Source: Actinomycetota bacterium (GTDB lineage: Bacteria > Actinomycetota > Actinomycetes > S36-B12 > UBA5976). From it: DNA of 31,088 bases. The translations under genes and the position numbers were made by a program. The notes under the pieces were generated by a model. It saw only the letters and a list, made by a program, of their open reading frames with translations, made no database searches and was not told the DNA's origin. Each line of letters begins with the position of its first letter. Position 1 is the first letter of the stretch. The stretch spans positions 1 to 31,088 of the forward strand of contig JAPLBX010000069.1 of NCBI GenBank assembly GCA_026392535.1. Reading direction: 5' to 3'. This document shows positions 30,380-31,088 of this stretch, piece after piece.

Positions 30380-30844
30380 GTCGTTTCGTTTATCTGCGAA
30401 AAAGCTGCGTAGAAGTTCTGCTGATTCTTCAGCAAGGACGCCCGCGATTACTTCGGGTTGATGAGTAAGCCTGCGATCTCGAATCACGTCGAACAATGAA
30501 CCGACGGCACCTGTCTTTGGTTCATCTGCTCCGAAGACAACTTGCTTTATTCGCGAGTTAACAATTGCGCCGGCACACATAGTGCAAGGTTCAAGCGTCA
30601 CAACAAGTGTGCAACTATCAAGTCGCCAGTTTCCAAGATTTTCTGCAGCATTTTGCAATGCCTGAATTTCCGCATGCGCCAAGGGATTATTTAGTTCTTC
30701 ACGTTGATTTCGGCCAACCCCGACGGTTTTCCCATTCTCATCCACAACAATCGCGCCAACTGGAACATCGTTAGTAGCTAAACATTTTGACGCTTGCTCA
30801 AGTGCCTGAGCCATCCATTCAATTTGCTTCTCAGTTGGGTTCAT
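30377..30844 (-). CDS. tadA: tRNA adenosine deaminase TadA
   Basis: Converts adenosine 34 of tRNA-Arg(ACG) to inosine. The 155-residue protein has the zinc-deaminase motifs HAE (H57, E59) and PCTMC (C87, C90), together with the NPLAHAEIQALQNAA and EPCTMCAGAIVNSRI context of TadA. The ATG at 30844 follows CAAACT by six bases with no ribosome site and is divergent from the DoxX gene, with 29 bases between starts. The downstream neighbour on the same strand is tRNA-Ser(CGA). Confidence 0.94.
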   Translation of the reverse strand: MNPTEKQIEWMAQALEQASKCLATNDVPVGAIVVDENGKTVGVGRNQREELNNPLAHAEIQALQNAAENLGNWRLDSCTLVVTLEPCTMCAGAIVNSRIKQVVFGADEPKTGAVGSLFDVIRDRRLTHQPEVIAGVLAEESAELLRSFFADKRND

Positions 30845-30850
30845 AGGGCT

Positions 30851-30856
30851 AGTTTG
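30851..30856 (-). promoter_or_regulatory. Possible -10 hexamer CAAACT, tadA
   Basis: Minus strand CAAACT, then AGCCCT (six bases), then ATG. The first base departs from TANNNT. Confidence 0.35.
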
Positions 30857-30861
30857 CCCAA

Positions 30862-30867
30862 TAGAGT
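30862..30867 (+). promoter_or_regulatory. -10 hexamer TAGAGT, leaderless DoxX-family gene
   Basis: TAGAGT, then TGATTT (six bases), then the ATG at 30874, with no ribosome site. Confidence 0.55.
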
Positions 30868-30873
30868 TGATTT

Positions 30874-31088
30874 ATGAAGAATTTGAATCGTGCAGGTTTA
30901 GGAATGGGGATATTTCTAACATTCACAGGTATTGGCCATTTCATTTTTCCAAATGCCCTTGATGAAATCGTTCCTAGCTTCATTCCGGGCGATCCACGCT
31001 TTTGGACCTATTTGAGTGGAGTGGCCGAGCTTTCAATTGCTCTTGGACTGTTACTACCTCCTTCGATTAAATTCTTAAGCAGATCAGT
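30874..31088 (+). CDS. DoxX family membrane protein, cut by window edge
   Basis: The first 71 codons are inside the window. They show a transmembrane segment (LGMGIFLTFTGIGHFIF), then the DoxX-type pattern GHFIFPNALDEIVPSFIPG with WTYLSGVAELSIALGLLL, the second membrane segment. DoxX-family proteins are small membrane proteins linked in some species to redox or quinone functions; the role here is unknown. The ATG follows TAGAGT by six bases. It is divergent from tadA. Confidence 0.75.
   Translation, partial: MKNLNRAGLGMGIFLTFTGIGHFIFPNALDEIVPSFIPGDPRFWTYLSGVAELSIALGLLLPPSIKFLSRS

Noticed and set aside
30157..30435. A 92-codon minus-strand open frame
   Set aside because: It covers tRNA-Ser(CGA), a terminator hairpin and the tadA 3' end, so it is a chance frame.
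1..31088. Search for CRISPR arrays, insertion sequences, toxin-antitoxin pairs or defence genes
   Set aside because: No spaced direct repeats, transposase motifs or defence-type domains were seen; the content is housekeeping.

Overview
The window reads as a compact chromosomal segment of a low-GC, streamlined actinobacterium, probably of the freshwater acI type (Nanopelagicales). This rests on gene content: dnaK-grpE-dnaJ-hspR order, an actinobacterial Holin-X protein, a LytR_C protein, a CoA pyrophosphatase next to nth, and lysC-asd with an internal lysC start. It also rests on base composition (by eye low to mid 40s % GC) and very tight spacing. I see no insertion sequence, prophage, CRISPR array or integrase. 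The genus is an inference.

Layout. 1-4997: class II fructose-bisphosphate aldolase (cut by the left edge), an MFS exporter, a SpoU-type rRNA/tRNA methyltransferase, two tandem DedA membrane proteins, pyrE and an unrecognised small protein. 4969-9748: the chaperone operon dnaK-grpE-dnaJ-hspR with a trailing short-chain dehydrogenase, preceded by a HAIR-like inverted repeat that is probably the HspR operator. 9746-15403: a GNAT acetyltransferase, a small CxC-repeat protein, a membrane-anchored HAD hydrolase coupled to a LytTR regulator with a degenerate receiver, acetyl-CoA synthetase, a Holin-X protein and an epoxide-hydrolase-like enzyme. 15394-17971 (minus): ridA, crp, nth and the CoA-pyrophosphatase Nudix gene. 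18048-23500: a class A penicillin-binding protein, dcd, a zinc-ribbon membrane protein, a DsbA/FrnE-like protein, a metallophosphoesterase, yqeY and a frameshifted membrane-protein gene. 23510-28530 (minus): dnaX-recR and lysC-asd. 28531-31088: SRP RNA, tRNA-Ser(GGA), a LytR_C protein, a secreted Fn3/OmpA-like protein, tRNA-Ser(CGA), tadA and the start of a DoxX-family gene.

The gene set is mostly housekeeping. The notable layer is the promoter architecture. Many genes have no room for a Shine-Dalgarno site. Instead they carry a -10-like hexamer TANNNT (often TAGGCT) exactly six bases before an ATG or GTG, the signature expected for leaderless mRNAs. One divergent pair (trmH/dedA) shares a perfect 10-bp palindrome that is a TAGGCT on both strands, six bases from both start codons. 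In at least three places the TA of the hexamer is the TAA stop codon of the upstream gene. The SRP RNA and both tRNA genes follow the same spacing, with predicted transcript starts at or within one base of the mature RNA. All promoter calls here are pattern readings and need transcript-end data.
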